From NCBI GenBank assembly GCA_958496175.1, contig OY292279.1, forward strand, positions 5,580,001 to 5,644,000: a stretch of 64,000 nucleotides of DNA, written 5' to 3'. This DNA comes from Sisyra terminalis. Taxonomy: Eukaryota; Arthropoda; Insecta; Neuroptera; Sisyridae. The notes under the pieces were generated by a model. The model had not been told where the DNA came from. It saw only the letters and a program-made list of their open reading frames with translations, and searched no databases. The translations under genes were made by a program, and so were the position numbers. This document shows, piece after piece, positions 11,870 through 24,430 of this stretch. Within the stretch, counting starts at the first letter, position 1, and each line of letters begins with the position of its first letter.

Positions 11870-14230
11870 CCTTATATCTTTAAGTTCCTTATATCTTGTT
11901 TCGAAAGATCTACCTAGTTTATGGGCTTTGTATATTTCATATTCTTCTAGGGTGTTCATATGTGATCCTTTCTTGCAAATATGTAGTGGTTTAAAATTTG
12001 TTTCGAAATTTAAGTATTGATGATTTTCGTCATAAGGGTGTTTAGTAAAATTTGAAGTTGTTGTTGAAGTAGGTTTCTTGAATGCATGTTCCTAATATCT
12101 TGATCCGAAAGAACTACCAGTTTGGCCAATGTAGAATTTTTCACAGAAACCAAATTTAGTTTTATATATTCCGGTTTTATTTTTCGTTGCCATTAGGTTG
12201 TTCTCCAATGGTTTAAGAATTTCGTCTTATTGTTGTTTGTTGAAAATGCGATATTGAACTTATTTTTCTTTAGTAATTTGGCGATTGTAAGATTAAATAT
12301 TTTATTGAAGTTTGATTTTATATATTTTTTGTTTACCTGTGGTGGAGTTGGAAGAATGGATTTTTTAGTTAATTTCGATATTATTTTGTTTATGATTGAG
12401 CTTTTATTTCCGTTAGTAGTTGTTATAATTTTGATTATCTTAATTTCTTTTTCACGAGCTTTGGTGCTAAGAAGGAACTTTGTTCTTCTGTATACTAGAT
12501 TGTTGTAAGGTGCCATTTTTTGGTTTCTTGGGTGAAATTATGTTTTATGGATAATTGTATTTGATGTTATTGGTTTTCTGTATATATTATGTGACAACTT
12601 TCCATTTTCACTGCTGATTGTTGAGTCTAAAGAGTTAATTCATCCATTTAGTTCGTGTTCTGAAGTGAATTTTATTTTCTGATTTATTTTGTTCAGATCG
12701 GATACCATATTGTCAATTTGTCGGGTAGTTCCATTAAATAATATAAATGTATCGTGTACATATCTTCCATAATATATTATTTTATTTTTGTGGGTATTGT
12801 TCATAATATATTTATTTTTAAAGTGGTTCATGTAATTGTCGGCTAGTAGTCCTGATAAAGGGGAACCCATGGCCAAGCTTTTCTTTTGGTGATAAAATTT
12901 TTGATTGAAAATGAAATAGTTTTGTAGTTATATGTTGGTTAATAAGTTCATTATGTCGTTGATTACCATATAATTATATATTTTTGATGTCATAAGATTA
13001 TATTCCACAATTTTGATAGTTTCTTCAACAGGGACATTTGTGTATAAATTGACAATGGCAAGGGATGCCGTTTTGATGTTCTTTGGTAGTTTTAGGTTTT
13101 AATATTATTCATATATCCATTTGTGTTTTTTAATGAATTATTTTCTTTCAATATGATGCCTGATTTGATGGCTTGGCCTAATTTTTTGGCTTACCAATAT
13201 CCAGGAGCAAGTTTGTAATCCACTACCAGTCGGATTGGCATAATTATTTTATGGATTTTGAGTAACCCAAGAAGTTTTGGAGCTTGAAGATTCTTTTTGA
13301 AAATTCGTTTTCAAAAAGATAGTCCCTTTCATTATTGGTTTCGCATAAAGTTTTGGTGAAGTTCGGAGTTGGATCTTCTTTCATTCGAATTATATTTTAT
13401 TTTTTTAAATGAATTGTTCGATTTTGTTTGTATATTCATCCTTGTTAATGATTACGATGATCTCTCCTTTATCGGCTTTTGTGATATATGCGTTATTTTT
13501 GTGTATTTTTTCTTTTATATTGTTAATGTCCAATTGATCTTGATGGAATGAATGTTTTAATTTTGTTAATAGTTTCAAGTAAATTTGATTTTAAACATTT
13601 GTAGCTTCTTTTAATGATAGATCGTGCTTCGTTCTGGAGGTCTTGTTCTGATGATTAATTCTGATTTTGGTATATCTTTCATAATAGTGTTATTTTGGAA
13701 TATTGGAAAATTTAATTCTGGACCTTTGTTTAATGTTATAAGTTCTTCATTGGTGAACTTGACTTAAGTACAATTATATAATCTGTCATGAAATTGATGA
13801 GAACATTCGTGATAATTGTTGCTAGTTGAAGTTTTTTTTTTAGTATTTTTCGATATTAATATTTTATTTATCCTTTGTTGTAATTTAAGCTTTTTTCTTT
13901 CTATTTTGGGCCATATTAACCTGTTGATTTCGCTAATGATAGGCTCAAATGTACATGGATGAACGATGTTGAAAAATTTCAAATGAACTTTGTATAGACG
14001 ATAATTGATTTAATCTTTTTTCGCTTAAAGGTGTTTTATTTCATAAGATATCCATCCCTTCTCAGCTAATCGTTGAAATTTCTTGGCACTCGGTGACGTG
14101 GTTTTGATTATTACTTGTGCATATTTTGGTGTGATGTCAAGCTGGAGGCATTGTTTGTTGAATTTAATGTCTTCTGAAACTAGGAAAAGTTTAGTTTTCA
14201 ATTAATTAGTTTAGAGATAAATTTGGTTTG
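11870..14230 (-). pseudogene. Penelope-like retroelement (RT + GIY-YIG), degenerate
   Basis: A nearly complete but broken Penelope-like element read on the minus strand. In order: an N-terminal block with PKYAQVIIKTTSPSAKKF (about 14150-14080); a reverse transcriptase core with GSPLSGLLADNYMNHF and RYVHDTFILF (12876-12700); NKINQKIKFTSEHE (about 12690-12650), typical of the PLE RT; the IYRKP block (about 12560); and a GIY-YIG endonuclease with TGIYKTKFGFC and FYIGQTGSSFG (about 12180-12105), followed by NFTKHPYDENHQ. PLEs retrotranspose using this RT plus the GIY-YIG nuclease. The catalytic YVDD reads YVHD, and multiple stops and frameshifts are present, so it is inactive. Confidence 0.85.
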
Positions 14231-14261
14231 ACAATATGATGAAAATTCTTAAGCCATTGGA

Positions 14262-15230
14262 AAACAACCAAATTACAACGAAAAATAAAATCGGAATACT
14301 TAAAATTAAATGTGGTTCCTGTGAAAAATTGGTAGATCTTTCGGAACAAGATATAAGAAACATACACCCAAGAAACCTACTTTAAATTTTACAAAACATC
14401 TTTATGATGAAAATCATCAATACTTAAATTTTGAAACAAATTTAAAGACATTATATATTTGCAAGAAAGGATCACATATGAACAATAGACTGATTCAAAA
14501 AAATGATGATTTTTTTTTCTTAATTATATCGAAAATATTTTTGGCAATGACAAAAAAACAATCTGTGAAAGTTTAAGCTCTTAATCTTAATATTACGAGG
14601 TGCCGTATCGCAAATTTCGATTTTCCATTTAAATAACATGAGAACAATATTCTCTTGCACTTTGGAATTTTATAGCTCACGTTGGTGACAATATTTCGGA
14701 ATGACCAAGGTATATTCTTGTAGAAAATTGAACGATCTACAAAAAAGATCTCTAACCATGTTTTTGATATATTTATTCCTTCAAAAGTTATTCGAGGTCA
14801 AAGTTGAACTAAAGAGAAATTTTAATATTTTTTCAATTTTTTGACGCAACCATCAATTTTATGAGAAAATTTTACAAGACATTTTTTGTAGAGCACTATT
14901 TTTTCTATAACTTATTTCTATAAAAGCTTTTGATATTTTTCACAGGTTCTAAGTTATTTGCATTAAACTGAAAATTCACTGAATTTTTATATTTTTAACA
15001 TAATTTTTTTTTTTTTAATTTAATTTAATAACTTAGGGTGTACCTTGAACACTCTAGAAGAATATGGAATATACAAAGTCCACAAACAAGATCTAATTAA
15101 TATCCTTAACGACAAATTATATAAAACAGACAACCTATATGAAATTTATTTACAACTGACAAAATAATCATTACCTGATGATGACAGCCAAGAACTGTTG
15201 AAATGCGTCGTAATAAAAAAATTAAGTCAA
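14262..15230 (+). pseudogene. Penelope-like 3' fragment, plus strand, interrupted
   Basis: The same PLE family in the opposite orientation, starting within the endonuclease region and running to the 3' end. Coding remnants lie at 14262-14485 (KIGILKLKCGSCEKL, then HPRNLL and ICKKGSHM) and resume at 15054 (LEEYGIYKVHKQDL, then LNDKLYKTDNLYEIYLQLTK and a stop). The YIG segment is deleted. A single family A arm (14486-15045) splits the frame and is flanked by the 8 bp duplication of ATGAACAC. The 3' end holds CTGATGA-T-GACAG-loop-CTGTT-GAAA at 15175-15203. It lies head-to-head with the longer minus copy. Confidence 0.8.
14486..15045. mobile_element. Solo arm of family A nested in Penelope-like element
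   Basis: Starts with the family terminus TAGACTGATTCAAAA at 14486 and follows the left arm through its centre. It then stops at AACTTAGG plus GTGTACC instead of continuing into the inverted arm. The flanks are ATGAACAA (14478-14485) and TTGAACAC (15046-15053); the uninterrupted PLE copy at about 11950 reads ATGAACAC. It is therefore an apparent 8 bp duplication around a one-armed copy. Confidence 0.75.
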
Positions 15231-16702
15231 AAGACATATATTATTATTCATTAATTCATTTGGACAAAAATTTTAATGGATTTAATTTCTAACCAGACCA
15301 CTGACTTCAACCAAACCATTAAAAAAAATCCATTGGATTTAAGAAAGGACTTTTGAAATTATAAAAATTAACGGAAGATCTATCAATCCAACATAGATCC
15401 ACAGGATAAAGACATGGAGCTTAAACAGCCAACTCAACAATTAAGGATATTATGGAGTTACAATCGAAGATAAAAGTACATAAAAAATAAATTCGTGAAT
15501 ATTTACGTCGTATGGTAAACCATGAGGCGAAAAATTGGTCGATACTTAAAAAACGGTATATAATTTCAGAGAAAATCGTAAATTTCATCAAAAATTTTAA
15601 TCAAAACCAGAAAGAACACAAAATATAGAAAAGTTTTACTGACTTTTGATTCTCTTTGGTATTGCCTACGATTCCAGGTTTTATTTTTGGATCCTTAAAA
15701 AAATCTGTTGAATTAGAGATCGTCTTTTGAGTGTTTATTTTTCTACATTTCCCTAAACTATCAATCACTGAAAATTATTTTAACCTTTTCGTACAATATC
15801 TTCTCAGAATTTTGAGAATATTTACCACGGAAATGATTAGGATTAAGGCGTAACTTTTAAAATTGATTATAGTCTTAGAGAAAATCGGAAATTTTATTAA
15901 CACCTGTAAAATCATAGTATTTTTAAATTGGAATAACTTCTTAAAGGTTTTGGGAATCGCTTTAAAATTTTTTACCGGTCCTTTGACATTACTTATCGAA
16001 CAGTGTAGCTAGAATAAAAAAAAGCTACACTTTTATCTCTTTGTACGTAAAAAAGATTTTACATTCTATACAAAAATTAAATTTTCAGTTTCAGGAATAT
16101 ATTTTTTGTAATATTCGAGAACAAAGTAGAAACTTTAGTAATTAAAAACAACAAAAAAACTAGAACAAACAATTTTTTTTTACTCCCGAAAATATTTATA
16201 TATATTATCATGAAAATATAATTTCGCGTGTAATTGAAAAATATTCCCTGTTATTTTTAACGCCCGAAGGAATGACTAGCACAGATTTGGAGAGATTATT
16301 TCTATATCGTTGCTTGTTTTACGGGAAAATGAAATTGAACAAATCCCTCGGCTTAAACAGCGTCGTTTTGTTGTGCACTATATGGTAACTTCCATCAGGA
16401 TACTTTGATGCAAATTCACTTGATTCTTTGAAATGCATTAATTGTTGTTCACCGTTGCATGGTGCACTATTCGATTCCCCCCAGTCCCAACACATGTCAA
16501 CATATTTGCATCAAATGAGTCCATTTTGCTTCTAATTGCTTTTTAGAACAAATCGCTTCATTGTTGTTGACACCATTATGCCATTGTGTTTAATGAATGT
16601 GCAACAATCGATGTAAAATGCATCAAACATTTCTCAAACATACATCGCTTATACACTCGGGTGTGGTACCAAAGTAATTATGTGTCAAATAAAAGATTCG
16701 AA
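15231..16702. other. No feature recognised
   Basis: AT-rich to about 16250. Then 16260-16670 is more balanced in composition and non-repetitive, with no open frame or splice signal I could support. Confidence 0.4.
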
Positions 16703-19119
16703 TCTATACTAATATATAAAATTCCTACGTCTGTCTGTACATTTCGATTTTGAACCCAATTTTAAGGTAAATATTTTTTTCATGAGGCCTTTATTTCAAA
16801 TTTAGCATTTTTAAAATTTTTGTCTGTCTGTCTGTCTGTGTGTCTCGATTTAACTGAAGAACTGAAAACCCGAATTTAATGAAATTTGGTATTAAGATAC
16901 AACACAATTGACAACTAGACTATAGGCTACTTATCATTCCAAAAAAATAATAAGGGAAGGTATTCCTTAGGGATGAAAACATAAATTTTTACACTAGACA
17001 GGTGAGTTATATATCATTGCAAAGGTAATTTAAAGTTAGAAAATAATCTGTAAAAATATTTTTAATTGAACTGATAAAAAGCACAGTAAATTCAATTTAA
17101 ATTTTTAAAAATTGCCTCTTTGAAATATAAAGCTTTATATATATAAAACACATAGTTGATGTTCATAGCGTAATCACTTACGTATCTAACATTCTAATGC
17201 TCCTGATTATAAAGACGTGGGTTCAAATCCTACCGTAAACTTTTTTTTTTTTACAAAATTATTGCAAATAGACCCTTTGAGTTGCTCAATAAGAAAATAT
17301 TAACGAAAAAAATTAATAGTAGTAGTAGTAGTAGTAATAATAATAAGAGTAATTAAAGTAAATACGTTTTTAAAATCGTGCATACATAAAATCCTGTATT
17401 TATATATCCCCTCTGACTGATAAAATTTTAATATTCGATGTATTCCTTTTAAGAAGTAGACATCTGATAAGAATTTTTTTTTTTGAAAATTCCTACCCTA
17501 AAAGAGTAAAAGGGGTGACAAAGTTTGTATGAGAAAATGTAGAGTAAATCAACAATCGAAATTTTGAATTTACTAAGTGTAATCAGTAAATAAATAATTA
17601 ATAATAATAAGTTTCTGTTTTTGTTATATCATTTTAACTACAGCATTTTAAATATCGTCATTTCACTTAATTAGTATGAATGTTTAGGTAGTAGGTACTT
17701 ATACCAAATACCAAAGAGGCAGTTTTTAATTTTTGTTTGTTCTTCAACAATCAAACTTTTTTAAAATCTAATTTTTATGAACCAATGATTGTGACCTGGA
17801 GCAATTATTTAACATTAAGGGAGCAATTTTTTGTCATATATTTTATTGTCAATCAAAAAATAAAATCTTCCAAACTAACTTTTCTTCGGTATTTAGAAAA
17901 ATTTGGAAATCAATTATTGTAATTGAAAATAAATAAAATAATCGAATTTCCTTCCACGCTTTCTATCTATTTCCAACAATTTTGTATGCACAACGTCAAA
18001 ATATGCGATATCGAATTGCTTTTTAGTCATGATAATCAAAATAAAGGTCATAATTTTTTTCCTTTTACATTGCATTTTACAATATAAATGCATATTTGTG
18101 TCGATGAATTTTGTATAGTGTTTTTCTTATACTATGCAGGTATATAATAAGAGAGGGTTTTTTGATAATTCCTCCTCTAAAAGAGTGAAAAATGATGGCA
18201 AAGTTTCTACGACATAGCGTCTAATAAACAATCGAAATTTCAAATTTAATTATCAAGGTATATTCGTTATAGATAAAACGTTTTATCGCTTAAAATAAAA
18301 CAATGTTGGTTTATTATTAGAAACAAAAACGTATGATCTGCTTTAAAATTTAAACTCTAATATATATATATCTAAAAAAGGTTAAGTTCAAAAGTGAGCA
18401 TTACGTTTTTTGGCTTTCACATATTATAAACCTGAAAATACGAAATACGTTTTCACAAATAAATAGATAAGTGAGCGAATATCCAATAGCAAGAAATTCG
18501 GCGAACTGAAAGAAAATGGTTTAAGTATATAGTTGAAATTCAGATATTTTAATAATAAGTGCATAGATACACAATGGTGATACTTGATTATGGAGGAACT
18601 GGGTTTCGTGCATTTGAACAAATTTTAATTTCGCCGTAGTTTTGTGCATTTTAGTAGTGTAAAAGTTGAGACAATGAAATAGGATTTCTACTAATATTCT
18701 AAATATCTAGGCGAGTTTTTTGATAATTTCTGACTGTTTTAAGTCATAATTATGACTAACTTTATTGAACTTAACGATAGTTTTTATTTATATATAGACG
18801 GTGATTGATTTACGGATTAATTGGTTCACGGTAGGTATACCTACCGTAGGTATACGGAATAGACCATACTCTTTTTAGATTTTTATAAATATTTTTTGAA
18901 AATTAATTGATCATTATATACAACTATTTAATTCTAAGTAACAGTTTAATAAATGTGTCTTTTTAAAGTTGACAAAATAGTGTTTTCAGGTATGATTATG
19001 TTTTTCGTAAAAGAAATAAGAAAAATAATAATTTTGATATGCCACTACAAATAGCAAATTTAAAAAGAAAATATAATCTACACCTGCGTTACGCAGACGA
19101 AGTCGCGGGGATCAGCCAG
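16703..19119 (+). mobile_element. Non-autonomous Helitron, copy 1
   Basis: The 5' end TCTATACTAATATATAAA begins with TC. The 3' end is CCAG, mutated from the CTAG of the sister copies. About 8 bases upstream is a hairpin: CGC-A-GAC-GAA-GTC-GCG, a 6 bp stem with one bulged A. The element sits between A (16702) and T (19120), the target rule for Helitrons. Sister copies at 46911-48522 and 51295-53535 share both ends and most of the interior. Inside are a tRNA-like module (17165-17232), an AGT/AAT microsatellite (about 17320-17345) and a decayed reading frame near 17990-18235. No Rep/helicase is present. Confidence 0.85.
17165..17232 (+). repeat. tRNA-like (SINE-type) module inside Helitron copy 1
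   Basis: An A-box-like TAGCGTAATCACTTACG is followed 38 bases on by a B-box-like GGGTTCAAATCC, then a T run at 17241-17252 that could end Pol III transcription. A T-arm forms from GTGGG and CCTAC around TTCAAAT. The equivalent modules in copies 2 and 3 retain both boxes. It is a tRNA-derived sequence rather than a functional tRNA gene, because the anticodon loop lacks the expected U33. Confidence 0.5.
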
Positions 19120-19582
19120 TCTGTCATATAATTGGTTAAATGAAAGTATATCTTTTAATAGTTTTATGATTTTGACATAAAAATTCATTGAAGAAATTAT
19201 AATTCTTTCAATCGTAAAAACTATCAATAATTATCCCTTTATCTCTATATGTTAAAAAAATATAAACTTTCTTACGACTTCTAGTTTAATTAAAAAAGAG
19301 TTTCAATTTGACGAAGTTGTGTTTTGGACGGCTTATCTTTGTAGAGCTTTTGACATGCATTGATTGAACTTTGATCGCAGGTCAATTGTTTCATGGAGCT
19401 TTCAAGCGTATTGAAAACCTTTTCAATTGCTGACAATCAATGACAAGTTGAACTTAGTTCTTTTAAACAATAAAAATCACACAAGTGCTCTTTAATAAGT
19501 TTTTCTAAGGCGTCAAAAGTTTCAAATGATTCAAAACAAATAATTTTGTCAATATTTATCGACAAAAACAGGTAAAAATAAA

Positions 19583-20004
19583 TAAGAAGACAATTCAGGT
19601 TGTGTAAGATCGGTTTTTTAATTTAATATTTTTACAATGCAACTAGCTACGTTTCGTTACGTATCGTGACTTCATCAGGCTTCTTGATTCACAAAAAATA
19701 TAATATTTTCAATTTAAATTCAATAAATTTTTATGATGGCCTTGCGAACCGCAAAATTAATTTGCAATCGTTCGTAATAAAAAGATTTACAACCGAATAC
19801 ATTCGGATGTATTATTTATTGAATTTAAATTGAAAATATTATATTTTTTGTGAAACAAAAAGCATGATGAAGTTACAATACGTAACGAAACGTAACTAAT
19901 TGAATATTAAAAATATTAAATAAAAAAAACTGATCTTAAACCACCTGAATTGTCTTCTAATTTAAAAAAATAAAAGCTGAGATCTCAATTTTATCATCTA
20001 GTAA
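19583..20004. repeat. Inverted-repeat element, family C copy 1
   Basis: The left arm begins AAGAAGACAATTCAGG and reads inward to CTTCATCAGGC. The right arm starts near 19861 and ends with CCTGAATTGTCTTC at about 19958. A further shared right flank (AAAAGCTGAGATCT) extends to about 20004 and is repeated after copy 3. The inner part (about 19685-19850) has a second inverted repeat around TTGAATTTAAATTGAAAATATT. Cores: minus 19652-19678 (CTGATGA, one stem mismatch) and plus 19864-19890 (ATGATGA, stem GTTAC/GTAAC). Confidence 0.75.
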
Positions 20005-20479
20005 AAATAAACGGTCAAAACTTTCATTGGAAATTTTTTTTGGCTGAAAGTTAATCACCAATTTCATATCTCTGTATCAATTTCCGTGATATGAGTTGGA
20101 AGTTCCATTCGATTTTATTCAAAGGATGCATTAATGCATCGTTGACGACCAAAGAGTTTAATTGCATCGAAATTATCAAAATTAAACTGGACAGCAATTT
20201 AACACGCAAATTTTCCATGCAAAGAGTCTAGAGGTGAGTTACCAAAGTAAATCGGTTCCAAAAATATATTTTAATGATACATGGTAAATATGAAAGTAAT
20301 AATAAAATACTGAGATCCTAAAAGTTTTAGATTTCTATCTTAATTAGTTTTAATGAAAAAGAAAAGAGAAAAAAAAATCAATTCTTTTCTTCAAGGTTGC
20401 TCAACCGATTGATCAAAAATTCGTGTAAATTTTCTCAAAAATTATAAATTAAATTGAAATTATTCGAATATCTCATCAA

Positions 20480-20975
20480 AAACTTTTAAAATTCGTACAC
20501 ATGAAAGTTTGATTATGAATATCTTTTGAACGGTTAATTTAATTGCCAAAATATAAGAAACCATTTTTATAGAGCAGTTAATTTCCAACAAAAATTTGTA
20601 TGGCGCATTGTATAAGAGTCATTTATTGTCGAGTTATAAAATTCATAAACAAAAATGAAATTTGTCTTAAAGTAATCAAAATTAAATCCTTAATATCTTT
20701 CAAATGGTGTGGCTTACGGAAAAAATATAGAATATCTTTTTTGTAGAGCATTAAATTTCCTAAAAAATTCTTTCAGAACATTTTTCTGTACAATCGATAA
20801 ATGATGAGGTATGAATTTTTTTCTATTGGACTGAGAAAAAAATGCAAAACTGCGATGCGGAGGATCTTCCTATTAAAATTAAGAGCTCATACTTGGTGAG
20901 AATTTTTTTCAAGTGTCTAGCAACCCATTTTTCTGTGTCGCTTGTAAAAAAAATAATTTATTTTTTTGACCCATC
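20480..20975. repeat. Decayed arm-like repeat related to family A
   Basis: Contains two head-to-tail segments with the cassette TTTTTGTAGAGCATTAAATTTC (in two parts, near 20565 and 20735). The second is followed by GCGATGCGGAGGATCTTCC and AATTAAGAGCTCATAC (about 20850-20895), in the same order as family A right arms. No termini were identified. Confidence 0.45.
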
Positions 20976-23110
20976 CTAATATAGATATCAACAATTATTC
21001 CTCAAGGTAACGATTTAAAGTAAAATTTTTCAATCAGTATTAAAATAATCCTAGTTAACCTATCAACAGCTAATTGAAAAGGAAAGACTATAGAAAATAT
21101 TTGCAAACCCGAAATTTACAAAGCTTTGTTCCGAACTCCATTGTGCTAATTATTCCGTAATTGTTCTTACAATTAATTACATCTTCTTCTAATACAATAT
21201 TTGAATCTTAAAAATAATATTTTCCCTTTTATATTCCCAGAGGGAAAATATATTTGAATTATTAATTGTCGCTTTTAATCCAGAAATAATCTGGAAGTAT
21301 TAAATTAGTATTAAAAGTAGGATTTTCTTTACATTATAATTTGATTGAAAAAAAAGATATGATATTACTAATATCAATTTAAAAATGATAAAGGAATCTG
21401 AGCTTTTAAAGAATGCGAATTATAAAGCTCTCATTTGCTTTGATCGCAAACATGAATTGAAAATATCTCAATGAATTCTAGAAAGAACAATGAAAGATTA
21501 TTAAATTTTAATTAATTTTGTGACTTCATTCACGTAATTTATTAATTTTAGTGATCAAAAAGCGTAAAATTTTCATTCAATCAATTATTTGAACGTAGAT
21601 TGTGTTATCTCTCCCGAAAAAAATTAATTTGAATTTCAAGAAATTGAATCGGAACACTAATTGATTTGAGGAATTATTTAGTCTTAATCTTTTTGATACT
21701 ATTATGAAGAAATGATAATGAGAGAAATGATTATTTAGTGCCTTAAATATTGTGCAATTTTTTAACTCAAAATTGAACCTAAAATTTTGGACTCTTGAAT
21801 AATATTATATCGTACCATCAATGGGTAAAATGGACAGCAGTTTTGTCGGGAAAATCCGGTTAAAAAATACTGAAGTAATTTTATTTTAGTTCCTCGAAAT
21901 TTATTTGAATACCTACTAATATTTCCATGTTCATCTTTTCAAAGAATAAATTACAACTATTCAAATAAGTATTACTAAATCAAAGTTAAATTTGTTGAAA
22001 TTTTCCGAAAGGATTTACGAAACTTTGTATCTAAAACAGCCTTATTATGACTTTGACTTTCCCGCTAACTACGTTTATATTTAAAGTGTATTGAGCAAAA
22101 GTTTCCTTTTGAAATTATAATAAATTTCTTATGATTCGAATGAAAAACTTTAGTGCTTCGAACCAGTGAACCTCTATCATTCGTTATTCTCTACAACCAT
22201 AATTACATGTATAATTTTCTCTTCAACACATTTTCAATTCAATGGTGGAAAATTATTACTATAGAATAATTGAAGAGGGTATTTTGAAAGATAAAATTAT
22301 GTTTTCTCCCAATGTGGGTTTCTTTGTTGAAAATTTTATCATAAAATCAGAAGGAAACATGTCTACTCTTAAAATGTGGTGATTGTTAATTTTTTATCAT
22401 ATGAATGTATAATATAAGGTGAGGTAAGGTGTTTTTTTTTTTTGCTTTTGATTATCTTCATTTTGTTTGAAAAACGTGACAATGTCCCACACAAAAAAAA
22501 ATGGTAAAAAAATTTCAATAATTGTGCTGGAATCAGCAAAAGAAAAAGAGGCGTACAGAAGAAAAAATTAATGAATGCTACAAAAAAAATATTTTATTTA
22601 TTTAAGGTTGAAATTTTTAAGAAATATACATTTTTCTTAATTTTTTTATGACAAATATTTCTTTTTGATGATGAAAGAAAATAACAGTGACAGCAATGGA
22701 AAAGTAAAATTTAAAGTATTTTAATTATTTAAGAGCTTTTACAAATTAAATTTATTGTTCTATTTACCACGATCCTTAATTATATGAAAAAAAAATTGAG
22801 GTTTTGTCAAAGTAAACGTTTTAATTGTTAATAAGCCAGCAATTAAATATTAAAATTATCAAAAAAAAAAAACATTGGAAAAAGCTCCGAAAACTTTGAG
22901 GAAAATCCTATCTGCTTAAACAGCATAATTTTTGAATTATACACAAAAGAAAAATCATTAATAAATTTGGGAGTTCAACTCAACATTATCGGATTCCTTC
23001 TCATTAAATTTTCGATTAGTTATCGATTAAATTGCAGTATGGATTTTATTGATATTTGGGATGAAGATGGTCAGAGATTAGTTGTACCTATAAAATAAAA
23101 AAAAAAATAA
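20976..23110. other. AT-rich stretch, nothing recognised
   Basis: No supported gene, RNA or repeat boundary. Several homopolymer A/T tracts. Confidence 0.45.
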
Positions 23111-23113
23111 TTT

Positions 23114-23260
23114 ACTAGCTGAACCCGGCTGACGTTGTCTTGCCAGGTGGTAAATAAATAAGTTGAATTCAGGAAAAATGGCTTATGAATTATTAGAATC
23201 ACCTCCCTTATTAACCCGCAGCATCCCTTGCTGAACCAATTATAACTAACTTTCAAGATA
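23114..23260 (-). mobile_element. Helitron-like 3' end of a second family
   Basis: Read on the minus strand the sequence ends GTTCAGCTAG followed by T, with a short GGC/GCC hairpin just upstream. It resembles the 3' ends of the other Helitrons here but has a different subterminal sequence. The 5' end was not found, so its inner limit is approximate. Confidence 0.35.
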
Positions 23261-23550
23261 TACATTTAGCAATTACGTTTTGAAAAAATTTCTTCTCCTA
23301 AAAATCACTACATGATTATAACAATGAAGTATTGACAGTTAGCGGCTATTATATTGTCCGTTGAAAAAGCCGTTTTTTTACGGTCGCAGGTATGTTATTG
23401 ACGTAAGAAAAAGATAAAAACAATCTTTATAACGGATTTTATATTGTGACAAAATTTTTGAGTTTTTGAAACTTACACAAACCAACATAACAATTCTATA
23501 AATTTAGATAAAAGATAAATTATTCATTGTTTATTTAAATCAGAAGTAGT

Positions 23551-23760
23551 CAGAGGTGGCCAACCTGCAAAAGGCCTCAGACTTTTATAAAATCTATCCA
23601 TTTTATAATGACAAAAGTGGTGAAAATCAATATATTAAAAATGTTTACAATGTATCTAAATTTAGTTTGGAGAATTTGAGATATAACTTTAAAAGTGGCC
23701 CGCGGAGTTATGAAGCATTTCCGAAGTGGCCTACAATACTATTTGAGTTGGCCACCTTTG
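23551..23760. mobile_element. Short hAT-like MITE
   Basis: A 210 bp segment bounded by CAGAGGTGGCCAAC and its near complement GTTGGCCACCTTTG (13 of 14). The CAGNGGTGGCCAA terminus is characteristic of many hAT elements. The flanking 8-mers (GAAGTAGT and ATTAAAAA) do not match, so the target duplication has decayed or the ends were altered. A reading frame spans it by chance and is not called. Confidence 0.6.
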
Positions 23761-23976
23761 ATTAAAAAAATGTTGAATTTTTGATATCTTATAAAAGAAC
23801 ATAAATATTTAATTAAAGGATCGAATTTATAACCAATTAATGGGTGTCCGTTTCATTATTTTAATCACCCTTCACCTGAATGTTACTTTTATTATTAATA
23901 ATTAAACATAAATGTGCAATCTAATCTTCCAAAGAAGTTAAGTTAAGTGAACTTTAGTATACAATATATAGAATAT

Positions 23977-24342
23977 ATTGTGGTCCAATTTATGTAGTAT
24001 AATTTAATATAATAATATATCAAAGCCATACCACAAACAAACATTTGAACAGAAGTTCAAACAAAAATATTCATGACGTATTGCCCAGATACGTATTTCG
24101 ATTGTCAAGCAATCTTCTTCAGTGGTCATCAAGTGAATCATGTCAAATTCATCAAATTCATGTAAAAAGAGTGATCCAAACTACTTGATGACCACTGAGA
24201 AAGATTGCTTGGCAATCTAAATACGTATCTGGGCAATACGTCATGAATATTTTTGTTTGAACTTCTGTTCAAATTTATGATTTTGGAATGATTTTTATAT
24301 ATTATTATATTAAATTATACTGCATAAATTGGACCGCAATAT
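23977..24342. repeat. Inverted-repeat element, family D
   Basis: The outer ends ATTGTGGTCCAATTTATG and their complement near 24342 enclose arms that run through GAACAGAAGTTCAAAC, ATGACGTATTGCCCAGATAC and CACTGAAGAAGATTG. Cores: minus 24096-24122 (CTGAAGA-A-GATTG-loop-CAATC-GAAA, perfect stem) and plus 24195-24221 (decayed to CTGAGAA and TAAA, stem kept). The right flank (about 24310-24425) recurs at 48523-48612 beside Helitron copy 2. Confidence 0.75.
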
Positions 24343-24430
24343 ATTTATTCTATTATATTATTATATTATTTCTATTTATTGTATACACAGTATAACTGTT
24401 CAAAGTCAGCCAAAAAATCTTATTTGTATT

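Noticed and set aside
12230..12508. Hydrophobic 92-codon plus-strand frame
   Set aside because: Antisense shadow of the Penelope-like RT region; the real reading is on the minus strand.
17165..17232. Functional tRNA gene
   Set aside because: A- and B-box-like sequences exist, but no proper acceptor stem or anticodon loop forms, and it is part of a repeated element.
23556..23765. 69-codon frame beginning MANLQKASDFYK
   Set aside because: It lies entirely within the terminal inverted repeats of a hAT-like MITE; both ends are transposon termini read as protein.
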